Shown piece after piece: positions 12,720 through 24,800 of a stretch of DNA of 36,888 bases. The first letter of the stretch is position 1, and every line of letters begins with the position of its first letter. The notes under the pieces were generated by a model. That model had not been told where the DNA came from and made no database searches. It saw only the letters and a list, made by a program, of their open reading frames with translations. The translations under genes were made by a program, and so were the position numbers. Source of the DNA: a virus. Location of the stretch: positions 1 through 36,888 of the IMG/VR virus record IMGVR_UViG_3300009091_000231; one strand, written 5' to 3'.

Positions 12720-13955
12720 TTACCTTGGGGTACGAGCAACAGAAATTGTTAAAGTATACACAATATTTAATGTTCTATTTGCTGATTTTAATATTGGTGA
12801 AAATATCAAATGTGCTAATAATCTTTCACGTTCAGTTGATGAGTTAGTTGGAGCATTTTGTAATCCAGCAATAGTTCCATTAACAGCTGTTTGTAATAAT
12901 CCACCCAATGGTACGTTAATATTTGGTAAAAACGATGTTAATGTTTCATGTGATGACCAAGATGGATTCTCTAATAATACACTAGAATTTGCTCCTGATG
13001 TTCCGCTTGTAAACTTCAAGAAACCGTAAGTAAGGGCTCCTGTAATTGTAGAAAAAGTACCACTAGAATTATCAGTAATAGAAACAGTAGCACCAGTTGG
13101 TAATGGACTTGTTCCTGTAAATCCCCAAGCAGAATCTCCAGTATTAACAGCCTGACAAAAATCACCATATAAAATTTCACCACTAGCTCCAGACCCACCA
13201 ACAGAAGGAGTGGTAAATGATATAATTATAGGGGTAGTACTACCATCAACAGCAATAGCAAATGAGTAATATGTATTTCGTTCAAGACCCATACTATCAA
13301 GTGAAGTTCTGTTCCCCACGTCAATATATTGAAAACCACTTGTATTAATAGCAGTTGCTCCAGTTGTATATAATCCAATCTCATCGAATACAAAAGATGC
13401 TTCAGTATTCTGTGTTGGAAATAATGTATCTGTTAAATATTGACTTTTTGGTTCATCAGCATTAATAGTTGCTGAAATAACAACTTCAGAGGTTAAACCT
13501 AAATCAATACTACGAACTCCTGGTCCTGATATATGAGGAATAGTTGTTGGATCGCTCGAAGGAACTGAACCACCTCCTGGACGAATACCAGTATTTAAGT
13601 CAGCAGATCCAGGATCTACCCCCAGACTAGGGTTTAATACCACTTGACCATCATCGATAATTTTTGAAAATGTTTCATGATAAATACGGCTATCCCAAGT
13701 CGCAATATCCGGAGATTGTCCATCGTTTGGTGTTCTATATGTTACTGTATAAGCAGCATCAACAATAGTTCCACCGTTACCGAAAGCAATACGGTTAATA
13801 TAAAAGTTATGTTCATTTGATAAAGCACGAGCAAACACACGAGCTAAATTTTGAGGATGAACAGCGTTATGTTGGTCAAGTAACACGTTACCTAAGTCAT
13901 CGGTAATATATCCGTGACCTGTAACTGTGGCTGTTATTATGTCTTTTGTTGGCAT
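12720..13955 (-). CDS. Tail/baseplate structural protein of unknown type
   Basis: 411 aa, AGGAG nine bases before ATG 13955. The N-terminus (TATVTGHGYITDDLGNVLLD, then NAVHPQNLARVFARAL and INRIAFGNGGT) looks like a conserved virion attachment region. The middle is Gly/Pro/Ser-rich and beta-prone, with GSVPSSDPTTIPHISG and FVFDEIGLYTTGA. Residues 255-265 are a Gly/Ser hinge, and the C-terminus forms a distinct part ending in ERERLLAHLIFSPILKSA and LNIVYTLTISV. The mix suggests a baseplate-attached fibre or decoration protein. No enzymatic motif seen. It has its own CATAAATA late box. Confidence 0.7.
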   Translation of the reverse strand: MPTKDIITATVTGHGYITDDLGNVLLDQHNAVHPQNLARVFARALSNEHNFYINRIAFGNGGTIVDAAYTVTYRTPNDGQSPDIATWDSRIYHETFSKIIDDGQVVLNPSLGVDPGSADLNTGIRPGGGSVPSSDPTTIPHISGPGVRSIDLGLTSEVVISATINADEPKSQYLTDTLFPTQNTEASFVFDEIGLYTTGATAINTSGFQYIDVGNRTSLDSMGLERNTYYSFAIAVDGSTTPIIISFTTPSVGGSGASGEILYGDFCQAVNTGDSAWGFTGTSPLPTGATVSITDNSSGTFSTITGALTYGFLKFTSGTSGANSSVLLENPSWSSHETLTSFLPNINVPLGGLLQTAVNGTIAGLQNAPTNSSTERERLLAHLIFSPILKSANRTLNIVYTLTISVARTPR

Positions 13956-13982
13956 TTGAATATTTCTCCTAATATATTGAAA

Positions 13983-13990
13983 TATTTATG
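13983..13990 (-). promoter_or_regulatory. Late promoter box for the 411-aa gene
   Basis: CATAAATA on the minus strand, about 27 bases before ATG 13955, directly after the stop of the 75-aa gene (13991). Confidence 0.65.
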
Positions 13991-14218
13991 TTAGTCCATT
14001 CTACGAACGGAAGTTGTAAGCATTTTTATCATATTATTAAAGGCTATTGGTTCAACTAATGCTTTTCCTAGATCATATGTTTTTACTAAACTATCATCTA
14101 CTTGTTCAAAAACAAAAGTTCCCCTTTGTCCTACTTTTTCAATACCGAGCATAGTACATTCATTTAATCTTAAAAATGCTGCTAACACAATATCAGTTGT
14201 TTTATATTCTTGATGCAT
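13991..14218 (-). CDS. Small protein, DUF5659-like
   Basis: 75 aa, AAGAGG before ATG 14218. The order YKTTDIVLAAFLRLNE, MLGIEKVGQRGTFVFEQ and a Val/Tyr stretch before IAFNNMIKML resembles the small DUF5659 family of phage and bacterial proteins, which have no known function. It lies inside the structural block and has its own exact late box, so it is expressed late. The family match is from memory and of moderate certainty. Confidence 0.68.
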   Translation of the reverse strand: MHQEYKTTDIVLAAFLRLNECTMLGIEKVGQRGTFVFEQVDDSLVKTYDLGKALVEPIAFNNMIKMLTTSVRRMD

Positions 14219-14242
14219 AATAACCTCTTACTATTTGTTTTA

Positions 14243-14250
14243 TATTTATA
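14243..14250 (-). promoter_or_regulatory. Late promoter box for the 75-aa gene
   Basis: TATAAATA on the minus strand, exact consensus, about 25 bases before ATG 14218 and just after the stop of the 536-aa gene. Confidence 0.72.
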
Positions 14251-14254
14251 TAAT

Positions 14255-15865
14255 TTATATTGTACTACCTAAGTTATGATTATCATAATGTTGGTCTTCA
14301 TCTAATACCCCAATATCAAAATATTGTGTATCCAATCCCATAGGTAACAAGACTTGTCCATATCTAGGAATAGATGTGGAGGTAAAAAAATCTTTTGTAT
14401 CATGTACTCCAGCATCATCTTCAGATAAAAGAGAACTAATTTTTTCATTAAAGTTTATAAGGAACTCAAACGTGATTCGTTCATCTATAAACGTATCTGT
14501 GTATAAATCTGGAACATCTATTGGTAAACAAAAACTTGGAAGGTCATATCCATTAAAATTATGAATAATCATAATACCATCAGTTAATAATGATGGGGGT
14601 GTTGTTCTATTAACTCTTTGTAGAGAAGTTACTCTAACATATGCTCCTTCAACTACTGTATTTCTAATATAATAAGTACCATTGTTTCTGGATAAATAAG
14701 TATCTTCAACACTAACAACTGCTCCAGGATAAAATATTTCACCTCTTTCAATATTTATAACTCCAGTTCCTAAGTCTGTTATATCAACTATATCAGTAAA
14801 GATTAACGGAAATTGTTTTTTAGCTAAATTAAACACTCCAATTGTAGTAGTTGGAGTAAAATAATAAGTATCTGTACTTATTAATGGACTAGGAAGAGTT
14901 CCAGAAGAACTTACTCTAACACTTAACCCAAATACCCAATTTGGTACAAATGCTACTTCATCTTGAATATTTAATGTACCATTATTTTGAGCTAATAAGG
15001 ATATTTGTTCTACAACAGTGATAATAGTATTTCCACCAACTACAGAGGCAGATTCAATTATATATTTTCCATTAGCACTACTACCACCATTATCGTGAAC
15101 ATATATAGTACTTCCAACAGTTGCGACTGCTAATATTGATCCACTTACTGTCCATTGTCTTACTGACGGATTAACAGCTACTATGTTATGTGTATTCACA
15201 AATGTAAATTGATTAGCTTTTGTATTTGTTGCTATGCAATGATATTGTGTTGGGGTACTAGATTCAACTAAAAACGAATTATATTTTAGATTTTCTTGAT
15301 GTAACCATATTTTACCGCTACCAGTATTAGTAAAACTTAAAGAAGTGCCAGTTGGAGTTCTAGATATAGTAAGAATATTACCAGATACACTAGTTACATA
15401 ATAAACTAACCCTACTGATATTATACCAACAGTAGTATTTGGAAGAATTCCTGTAGTTTGAAAAGTTATTGGGTCTCCTACATTAACAATATATCCATCA
15501 GGATTATACGATATTAAAACATTTGATGGGTGTAATGTATCCGATAAAAAAGTTAGTTCTATTGGTGTTTCACCAATAGCCTGTTTAATGACAACTATTG
15601 GGAAATCATTTAAAGTATAAGGAGAACTATCCCAAATTACACCAAAACCACAAGATGGCACTACTTCAGTATTTGGTCGAACTAAAGTATTAGTCCAAGA
15701 CCATCTTTCTCTCATTGTAACATTTATATTTTCATAATATACATATTCAATCAATACATCTAAAATTTTAGAATGATAAGGTTTAACTGCTTGTGTATAT
15801 TGTACAAATCCTTCAGCAGGATCTATACTAAATGTTGTTGTACTTTGTGTTATTGGAGTTGTCAT
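14255..15865 (-). CDS. Large beta-repeat baseplate/tail structural protein
   Basis: 536 aa. The N-terminus has FVQYTQAVKPYHSKILDVL, a conserved entry motif of phage structural proteins. It contains repeated beta modules also present in the giant upstream protein. Two copies have an NG-turn unit (ANGKYIIESASVV near residue 260 and RNNGTYYIRNTVV near 390), each followed by a strand like ITVVEQI or VTSLQRV. Two copies have an LP-x-x-Tyr unit (ILPNTTVG...VYYVTS near 140-157, TLPSPLISTDTYYF near 315-330). The C-terminal 100 residues are acidic and end in a His/Asn tail. It starts 14 bases after the giant gene and has no promoter of its own, so the two are cotranscribed and probably work in the same baseplate layer. 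Confidence 0.72.
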   Translation of the reverse strand: MTTPITQSTTTFSIDPAEGFVQYTQAVKPYHSKILDVLIEYVYYENINVTMRERWSWTNTLVRPNTEVVPSCGFGVIWDSSPYTLNDFPIVVIKQAIGETPIELTFLSDTLHPSNVLISYNPDGYIVNVGDPITFQTTGILPNTTVGIISVGLVYYVTSVSGNILTISRTPTGTSLSFTNTGSGKIWLHQENLKYNSFLVESSTPTQYHCIATNTKANQFTFVNTHNIVAVNPSVRQWTVSGSILAVATVGSTIYVHDNGGSSANGKYIIESASVVGGNTIITVVEQISLLAQNNGTLNIQDEVAFVPNWVFGLSVRVSSSGTLPSPLISTDTYYFTPTTTIGVFNLAKKQFPLIFTDIVDITDLGTGVINIERGEIFYPGAVVSVEDTYLSRNNGTYYIRNTVVEGAYVRVTSLQRVNRTTPPSLLTDGIMIIHNFNGYDLPSFCLPIDVPDLYTDTFIDERITFEFLINFNEKISSLLSEDDAGVHDTKDFFTSTSIPRYGQVLLPMGLDTQYFDIGVLDEDQHYDNHNLGSTI

Positions 15866-15879
15866 TTATTATACTCTAA

Positions 15880-18800
15880 TTAATCGTCAAACATACCGTT
15901 GACTTCCAGTATTCTTATACCGTGTAATGCTACCCAAGATGTTTTCATTAGTCCTTTATATTTAGATTTAGTGGACAAAGCATCTTGAAGCAATTCAAAC
16001 CAAATACCATTAACATGTTCTGCTCCAAACGTATCATAAATTTCAATCATTGCTGCCTGAATTCCTGCTGGAGTTGTAAAAGTATTACGGAAGAAAAAGT
16101 TATTAATATCTATTGGGGCAAAATCTCGTGTTGGGTCTAACAAATAAGTTAATAAGGTTTTAAGTCCTAATGTTTTATTTACAAAAGCTTGACCCAATTC
16201 TAGTCCATAACGAGTTTCGGTTCCATACTTATCATAATAATTATCATCATACAACACACGATCAAGTGATGGAACTGGGGTTCCATCAGTTAATGATACA
16301 CCGGTTAATGCCTCTATTGCTTTATTCCATAAAAATTGTGAAATATTATTAGATTGTTTTTCACGAAACATTAACCATTCTTCGTGTTTATCTTTCAAAT
16401 CTAATTCACCCATTATAGTATTACTATGATCACGTAACGCTAAATCACGAGTAAACTGAATCATATAACGATTATTATCATTAATATAATTTGCCACATT
16501 ACGAATAATTGCTTCTCTATATATAACTGGACTAGATACGATAGGATTAATCGGTTCTCGAACATCCCATATAATACCATAATCTTGTTGAGCATATCCA
16601 TAAGTTGATTGTACAATATCACTATCTAGTGGTTTCTGTACAATAAAATATGGGTCAGGCATTGTTGACATATAATTAGTAATTTCTGAAGTTGACATAC
16701 TAGATGGATCAGTATTTTTTGTAGTAGATTTTTCTACCCAGAAATAATAATTAAGAGTAGAAGTTCCACTAACTCCAACTGATGTAACACTCTGTGAATA
16801 TTCATAATCTTCTTTCCAATGTACATCTGTAGTACCATCATCACTTAATGAAGGATCAAAATTTGATTCTGTTGAGGTTAATGAATGTATTGGTCTTATA
16901 ACATCAATATAATCATATAATTGAACAACCATATTTGAACCAACAGTAGATACTTCAAATCTATCTAATGTAGCATTATATACTACAGTACCAGTAGTAT
17001 ATAATTTTCCGTTTAGATATACATTAACCGTATCATTGGGATACCAAATATCTCCACCAACAGTAGCTTTCCAATATAATAATGGTTCTGTATCAGTACT
17101 TAACCATGCTCCTATAATACGTTGTTTAGCTGATAATTGTTGAATCCAATTATCAGATGTAAATATTGGAACAATTGTAATAGGTTTAACTACATTATTC
17201 AATGTTAATTGACCTACTTCACCATTTTGTATTGTAATTGGTGTATCATTAAAAGTATTAATTTCAAATGTTTGAATGTCTGTATTATTAATATTTCGCA
17301 AAGAATATTCAGTATTAGATGCTCCTATAACATTAATAAAATTAAAATCAGTCATAGTTCTGAATAAATTACCATCTGTAATTGTTACTTGTGAAGTACT
17401 TCCTGATGCTGAAGTAATACGAATATTTCCGTTTACTAACGTTGCAGTTGCATATATCCCCAAAGCTGTGTTGATTTTTAGCATCAATGCTGAAAATGTT
17501 TGGGTAGTGTCTCCAACAACTGAAAGACTTCTTGTAACATTATCAATATCGAAAGTTGCTGTATATGCAGTAGTATCATTAGCCAATCCTGTAGAACTTG
17601 AATCAACTTTTTCTGTGGTATATATAACTTCTTGATAACCATACGAAGCTACTGGAATAGTTGTTGAACCTTGTGGAAATAATCCATTTGGAATAGTAGA
17701 AATAGTAATTATATCTCCTAATGATAACACTCCAGAATCAACTTTAAAAACTTGGATAGGATTTTTATTATTCCCAATATTAATTATAGTAGCAAGAATA
17801 ACTGGACCTGCTATATCAGTTATAAGTCCATTATTGTTCACAGATGCTATACTAAAAGTTTGTGGATTGTCTCGAGTTGCAGCATCTACAACATATTGAG
17901 TTTGATTTTGTAATTCAGTAGGTAAAGCAGAAGTGGCAGTAAAATATACTATCTGTCCAGTTATATAAGAACCTGCTGGTACTGTTACAATTGTTGGATT
18001 ACCGAATCTTATAGTTCCATCAGATATATTTCTAGTACGTTTAAATAATAATTTTCTAGCTGTTCCAGTTATCTTTTGATTTTGTGGAATAGTTATATTA
18101 CCTTGTTGTTGTAAAGCAATTGCATCCCATTCTGAAGGAACAACATTTGAACGAACCCATTGATATACTTTAATATTCGCATATTCAGCTATATTACCCC
18201 ATTTGTATAATCTATCGTTAATATCTGGATAAACACTTTCATCATAATAAGGAATATACCCAAGTTGAGAAGTATCTAACCATATTGTTCCAACTTCAGC
18301 AAAATCCCAAAAATGTCCTGGAATATCAGCAGAATTCATTGTTACAGAATAAGTAGCAGGATCTTTATCACTTTTTAAATTAATATTATATAAGGCTTTA
18401 TAACTATGTATTCCAAATGCTGGATGCCATAAAGCAATTCTATCAATAATTATACCTGTTTTTCTATCCACTAATTTTGCAGGATTGAGTTTGTCAATGG
18501 ATGGTCTAACGGTATAAATGTGAATAATATCAAAAAATGCTGATTGATCTATACGAGTAACTTCTGAGTTTAATTTAACGTATTGACGTGTACCAGTATA
18601 TTGATCTATTAATAAGTTTGTGCTATATAAACTATAATCCACATCAAAATATGTTAATTTCCCATTATCTTCATCATATGGTATAGGTGTAGTAACTGAA
18701 ATATATGTAATATTTCGGAGCTCATCAAATACAGTACCATCTACAATATATGTACCATTATTGTGAACTGTTTGACTTATTGTCACAGTAGTTCCAGGAT

Positions 18801-21800
18801 ATAAACGTGTTGTCATATCTTCTGCTACTGAAAAAGTATTAGTAGAATCAATAATAGCAGTAGATGAAAATGAATGTATTATGGATATCATTTTACTAGA
18901 TATATTAGCATTACGACGAATAATCCGAATATCATCACAAGGCTCATCATGATGCCAATAAACATAATTAGATGTTATATGAATTTTATTATTAATTAAT
19001 GTAGTCCAATCAACAGTATTCCAACTTCTTAATGTATTATCTGTAGTATTATACCAATATTCAAAATCTGAACTACTTATAGGAGATGGTGGAATTGGTG
19101 CTATAAAAACACGACTCAAACTAGATATGTCAGAATCTAAGAAAAGAGGTTGAATAATTTCAGCACGTTGTTCTGGAAAGTTATTCCAACGAGAATCATC
19201 AGCAAATGATACTAATTTAAATCCTTTTGAGGTTACAGCATATGTAATATCTGCTCTTGTAATATCATCTTCTAATCCAACAAATTCAAAACGAATATCA
19301 TCAACTATTGCATCATTTGTAAATAATAATATTTCTGGATATATACGAGGTCTATTATCACCAAATTCAGCAATTTTAACCGCCCAAAATTCATCAATCT
19401 TTGCATCAATAAATCGACGTGAATTAATATATGCTACTATACTAGATACAGAACCTTTTGCGTGCAACATTCCACGATAAAAAAGGAATTGAGATTTTGA
19501 ATTTACATTCAACATTTCCATATAAGGTACTTTACCTGTATATCCTAACAATGAACGAGCAAGTTTAATATTAGGGGAATCTTCTGAACCAGCATATGTA
19601 TCATAAAAGTTTTGTAAGTCTGTTGCTGATCCTTCAATATTACGATTAAATGCATTACCTCTTAAATAAAAACCACCTAATGTTGGACGTAAAGTATTTT
19701 CTGCTTTTTTAAAAAAATTCATTTCAAATTTTGAGGCATATAGTCCTAAAAATGAATCATATACTAAAACATTACCAGCTGTGTACGGATTAAATAACAA
19801 GAAATGTTCATATCCTTCTAAGAAGAAATGTCCTCCACCTAAATGAATATAATTATATGGATCACCTACATAAAACGGATCTACATCATTTGGTAATTGT
19901 GGGAGTATAGTAATACGATTGCGTTCATCTTGTCTATGAACTATAAGTTTATCAGCACTTAGTGCTCTACCATATTGGTCAAATATAGTTTGACGAACTC
20001 TTATATCTGTATATGGACCTGATATAACATTAGATAACACTCCTAATGGAGTATCTAACCATATATTATTACGAGAAGGATTAATCTCAAAACTTGGATA
20101 TGAACGTAACATATCTTTAACAGCAAGATAGAAATGTCCACTACCTTGGGTTAGTAAATCAATATGAAATGCTGTATAGGTAATATCTTTAGAAGCTGAT
20201 AATTTAATAACTCCATCAGTAGCAGTTTTAACTACAAAATATGTTTCATTAGCATCTAAAGGAGATGGTAAAGAACCAGTTGTTGAAACTTGAATAGCTG
20301 TACCATCATTCCAATATGGAATAGTATCTACTACTGTTAATGTATTATCAGTAATATTAACAGTATATTCAAAACGGTCATTTACTACCATACGAGCTTT
20401 ACGTAATCCATAAGCCCAATCTATAAATCTTTCTAATTCAAGAGACCAATTAATTAACCTTCCAGTATTAAAATCAAAATCACCAGAATCAGCAGTATTA
20501 AAAATAACACCACTATCCTGTTGATATTCAGCATATCCATCAATTGTATTAATTAATGTCTGCATTCCAGTTATAACTTGTGGAGATGTTAGAATAAGAA
20601 CTTTACTTTTGTCTAATGCATAATGATACCAAGTTTCTTTTGAATGACTTTCACCACCAAATACATTAAACGAACTTGCAATTTCAGCGATTGTGTGAAT
20701 ACTAACACCCATTGATACTATATCAATACTAATATTAGTAATAGAATCATTAAAAGATTCAGATAATTTAAATGATTGATTTCCTGTATTAATAACATAA
20801 TATGGAGTATTTGGAACCAATGGAGCTGGTAAAACTTTATCAGAACTTAATACCACCATATCTCCAGTCGACCAAGGAAATACAAAAGCAGCTATTGTAA
20901 TAACTCCATTACCAACTGTTCCAACTAATTGTTCTAATACATTAATACGAGTTCTATCTACACTTGATTCATATACAGAAGATACAACAGTAAAATTACC
21001 ATTTATAGAAGAAGATCCTGTTACAGTAATAGTAGTATTGTATACAAAAACATCTGTTTCATTTCCAGCAACATAAAAACGATTTGCTACTGAATCTATA
21101 CCATTAATTAAATAACGATAGGCATAACATTCATCAGTAACCGGATCAACAATAAATGGATAGGCTTTAACATCATAATAATACATATCTCGAGCAACAG
21201 AAGCTAAACTTGTAAGTTCAAGTTTCCATTTATTTTGGTTATTGTACTGAATAATAGAAGGTGGAATACCAACTACACTAATATTAAAAGCATCAATCCA
21301 TAATTCTCTAAAAGAACCATTATTAATTAAAACCACATTATAATCTGTATTAATAATATCAAATTTTTTATTAGCAATATCTAAGGTACTTGTATCAACA
21401 ATACTATTAAATTGATAAGTTAATAAAGGTGTCCAACCAGCCCATAAGTCTCTAAATTCAACATTTGTATCATAACCAGCAAAACGATTAAAGTTAACAT
21501 ACCATTGATTTAACCCCTTCGCGACATATACTCCATTAACTCCGTACATATCACCATGAAACAAAACATCTGAGTGACTATACACTTGTCCAAAAGTAGT
21601 ATCAACTTCTAATCCGTCTACATATGTATATCTTGGACCAAATGATGCACGAAGAAACTTAACAGGTTGCATTAAAAATGCAATGATAGGATTTTCGTAT
21701 GGATACTGAGGAGATATATTCCACTGCCATTCAATAATATTGCCATCACCAAAAATATAATCAGCATCAGGTACTTTTATTTGATTCATATTCGTAAAAA

Positions 21801-24800
21801 ATGAACGAACATGAGCATCTGATGTTACATAATAAGGAGGTAATAGTTGATCAGGAGTATATCCACCTGTTATAGTAGAATTAGTAATATTAACACTAAA
21901 ATAAATATATGTTCTTAATGATTGACCATCAGTACCTGAATTACCTGTACTTACTCTTCCATCGGGATATGTTCGTCCAGCAGGAACTTGTCCGGTACGT
22001 ATATTCTCCCACATTCCAGTTCCAAGAGAAGAACCACTTGGAGCATAATTAAATATCCAAGTACGTGTACCATTAGTTTGTTTATATTCAGTATCCCACC
22101 AAGTTGGTTTACCATCAAATCCTTGTAGTTTCCAAGGTTCTAAGTGTGGATATGGTGTACCATACCAACTTGTATATAAAGCTTGCCAACATGCTGATGG
22201 GGATGGAGCAGTATATGAATGTGGTGGAGTTAAAATAGTACTAGTTATATAATTCCAAGTAAAAGCATCTGTTTGTCTATATTGAGTATTAACAAATGGA
22301 ACTGGTACAGAATGATTAATAACATATTCATCAAAACGTTTTCTATATTTTTGATCATAAACAAGTTGTTCAGATGAAGTTGGTGTTAATGTAGAATAAT
22401 CATATACAGGTACTACTCCTATACACATCTCATATAATCTATTTTCAAGTTCTAAATATACTTCACCTAATAAAGTTTGAAAATCAATTTCTTGCCATAA
22501 TAGTTGTATATCACCAGCTCCAGGAGTGGTAACTCCTATCCAATTTAATCCAGATTTTCTATAAACAGCATGAGTAATAATATTGTAATAGTATATTCCA
22601 TCTAATATTTCAACACCATTATAATAAAAAGATGGATGTACAGCACTTGCCATATACATTTCAAAACGATAAAACGTACGTGGAGAACCAGTTTTATACC
22701 AAAATACTCCTGAACGTATTTCAGAACCACCATATTGTGTTAAAAATGCAGATTCAGTTGCTGGTGGAGCTGTTAATCCTGAAGCTCCTAATGTTTGTCC
22801 TGATATACGAGGGTCAGCTAAAGATATTATTTTACGAGCAATTGCATCTTCTTCAGCTAAACTATATACAATATCAGTTCTATGTCCATCATGGTGATAA
22901 ACTTGTGTAAATGTACCATCATCTAATAGATGTGGTTGATAATATGGAGCTAATCCAAACATAGGAGCAGTTGCAATCCAATTACGAACACCATTACCAG
23001 TTACTTCATCATATGCAGTAGTATCTCCATATAATTTTGCAACATAATCATTATCTTCATATAAAGCAATCACACTATTAGTAATATGTTGAGAAAATGT
23101 TTCAACTCCTTCAACAACATATTGTCCACATAAATCAATAACAGCACGATTAAAAATATCTCGAACAAATCTAATATTAGCAGCATAGTCATTACTAGCA
23201 TACTCAATTACACCAACAGGAGTAGTATTTGTTACATTAATAGCAGAAATTAAAGTGTCAAATGCACCATTAAATTCTTTAATTGTTCCTCCAACACCAT
23301 AATTATATTCTGATTGAACTTTTGTATATACTCCACCACTAATTAATCCTAATGTTGGTGCTTGATTATCAATTATACCTCTAAAATGTGTAACTAATTG
23401 TGATAAAGATACACTTGGTCTATTACGATGTTCTGGATTATATATCCATTGTTTTACTACTTCCCAATCACCATTAGCAGAACCAACTGGAACTACATTA
23501 CGTTTTTTATCTACATATTGTGGAACGTATTGTTCATTATTAGTTCCACGTCTCCAAATGGTACGAAGAGTTGGATCAGCATCGTTTATAATTACTCCTG
23601 GTATTACTATCCAAGATGTTGTAGCAACATTACGACGATATAAAGTATTAGTAGTTGTGTTAAACCATAAGGCTTGATCCATAGTCCATAATTCAATAGG
23701 ATCTGTAGATTGAACTATAATTGTTCGTAAAGTAGTACCATTTACTGTGGGGAGTAATACACTATCAGACCAAGTATACCCATCCCAATATAATACTTTT
23801 GAAGTAAGTTGACTATACCAATATTGTCCAACTACAGGAAGTAATAAATTTCTATATCCATATAGATAATTATCATCTGTATCTAACGAATGTGGTGCTA
23901 ATAAATGTTGGTCAAATTCAAAGTCAATTCCATTATTTGTTACTACTATACGACGTTGAACAGCACTATTAATTGGGGCATCTTGGCTTTCTTTAAATGT
24001 AATGATAGGTGAAGCAAACATAACATTTCCAGACATAAGATCATATACATTAAACAATGGATATTGATTTATCTCAATTTTATGTTGTTCTGCTAATACA
24101 AATTCTGTTAAACTTTGATATATTGGTTGTTGTGAACTATTAACTAATGCTGAAAATGTAGCATCATCTTCAATAGTACGAACTGGAACAGCATACATTC
24201 CCATATCACGTACAGAAGCAGGACTAACTTCAATACGAATAAGGTCTCCACTTTTTAAAATAGCTAATGATGTAAAAGTTATTCCAACTACAAATGGTAT
24301 TCTACCTGTGAATGTAGTAATATTACCAACAGCAGTGTAACTAGGAAATCCTGTTGAAATATTTTCTATATATGTTCCATATTGACGAATCCCATTAACG
24401 TATACTCTCAATTCATTACTATTTGGTGTAGCATATGGATTAGCATTACTAGAATTATATTGAAGAGATGGCACTAAATCAATAGTTGTTGGAGGGGTCT
24501 GTCCAACAGTAAGTTCTTGGAAAGTATATCCAAAGGATATTTGATCAACTCCTGGTAATGTATTTGTAACAGCATCATTCACTTGAAAGAAATTCAAAGA
24601 TTGTGGATTAGTTGCAGTTGTCGTAATATTAGTAATATCTAACACCCAATGAACGTGATATCCGTACCAATTATCTCCTCTTGAAGTTTTAGTGGGAATA
24701 ATACGAGCTTGATTTAAACCACCAACTGATGGTGCCATAAAGGTAGTTTCTTTAATTCTTACAACGGTAACAAAATAATTTCCTTGAAGAGCAGGATTAG

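Noticed and set aside
22632-22910. Open frames antisense to the giant gene (also 23428-23643, 25973-26197, 17276-17635, 16170-16352)
   Set aside because: No ribosome sites, Leu/Gln/Val-rich or Tyr/Ile-rich composition from reading AT-rich codons backward, and fully inside a well-supported gene.
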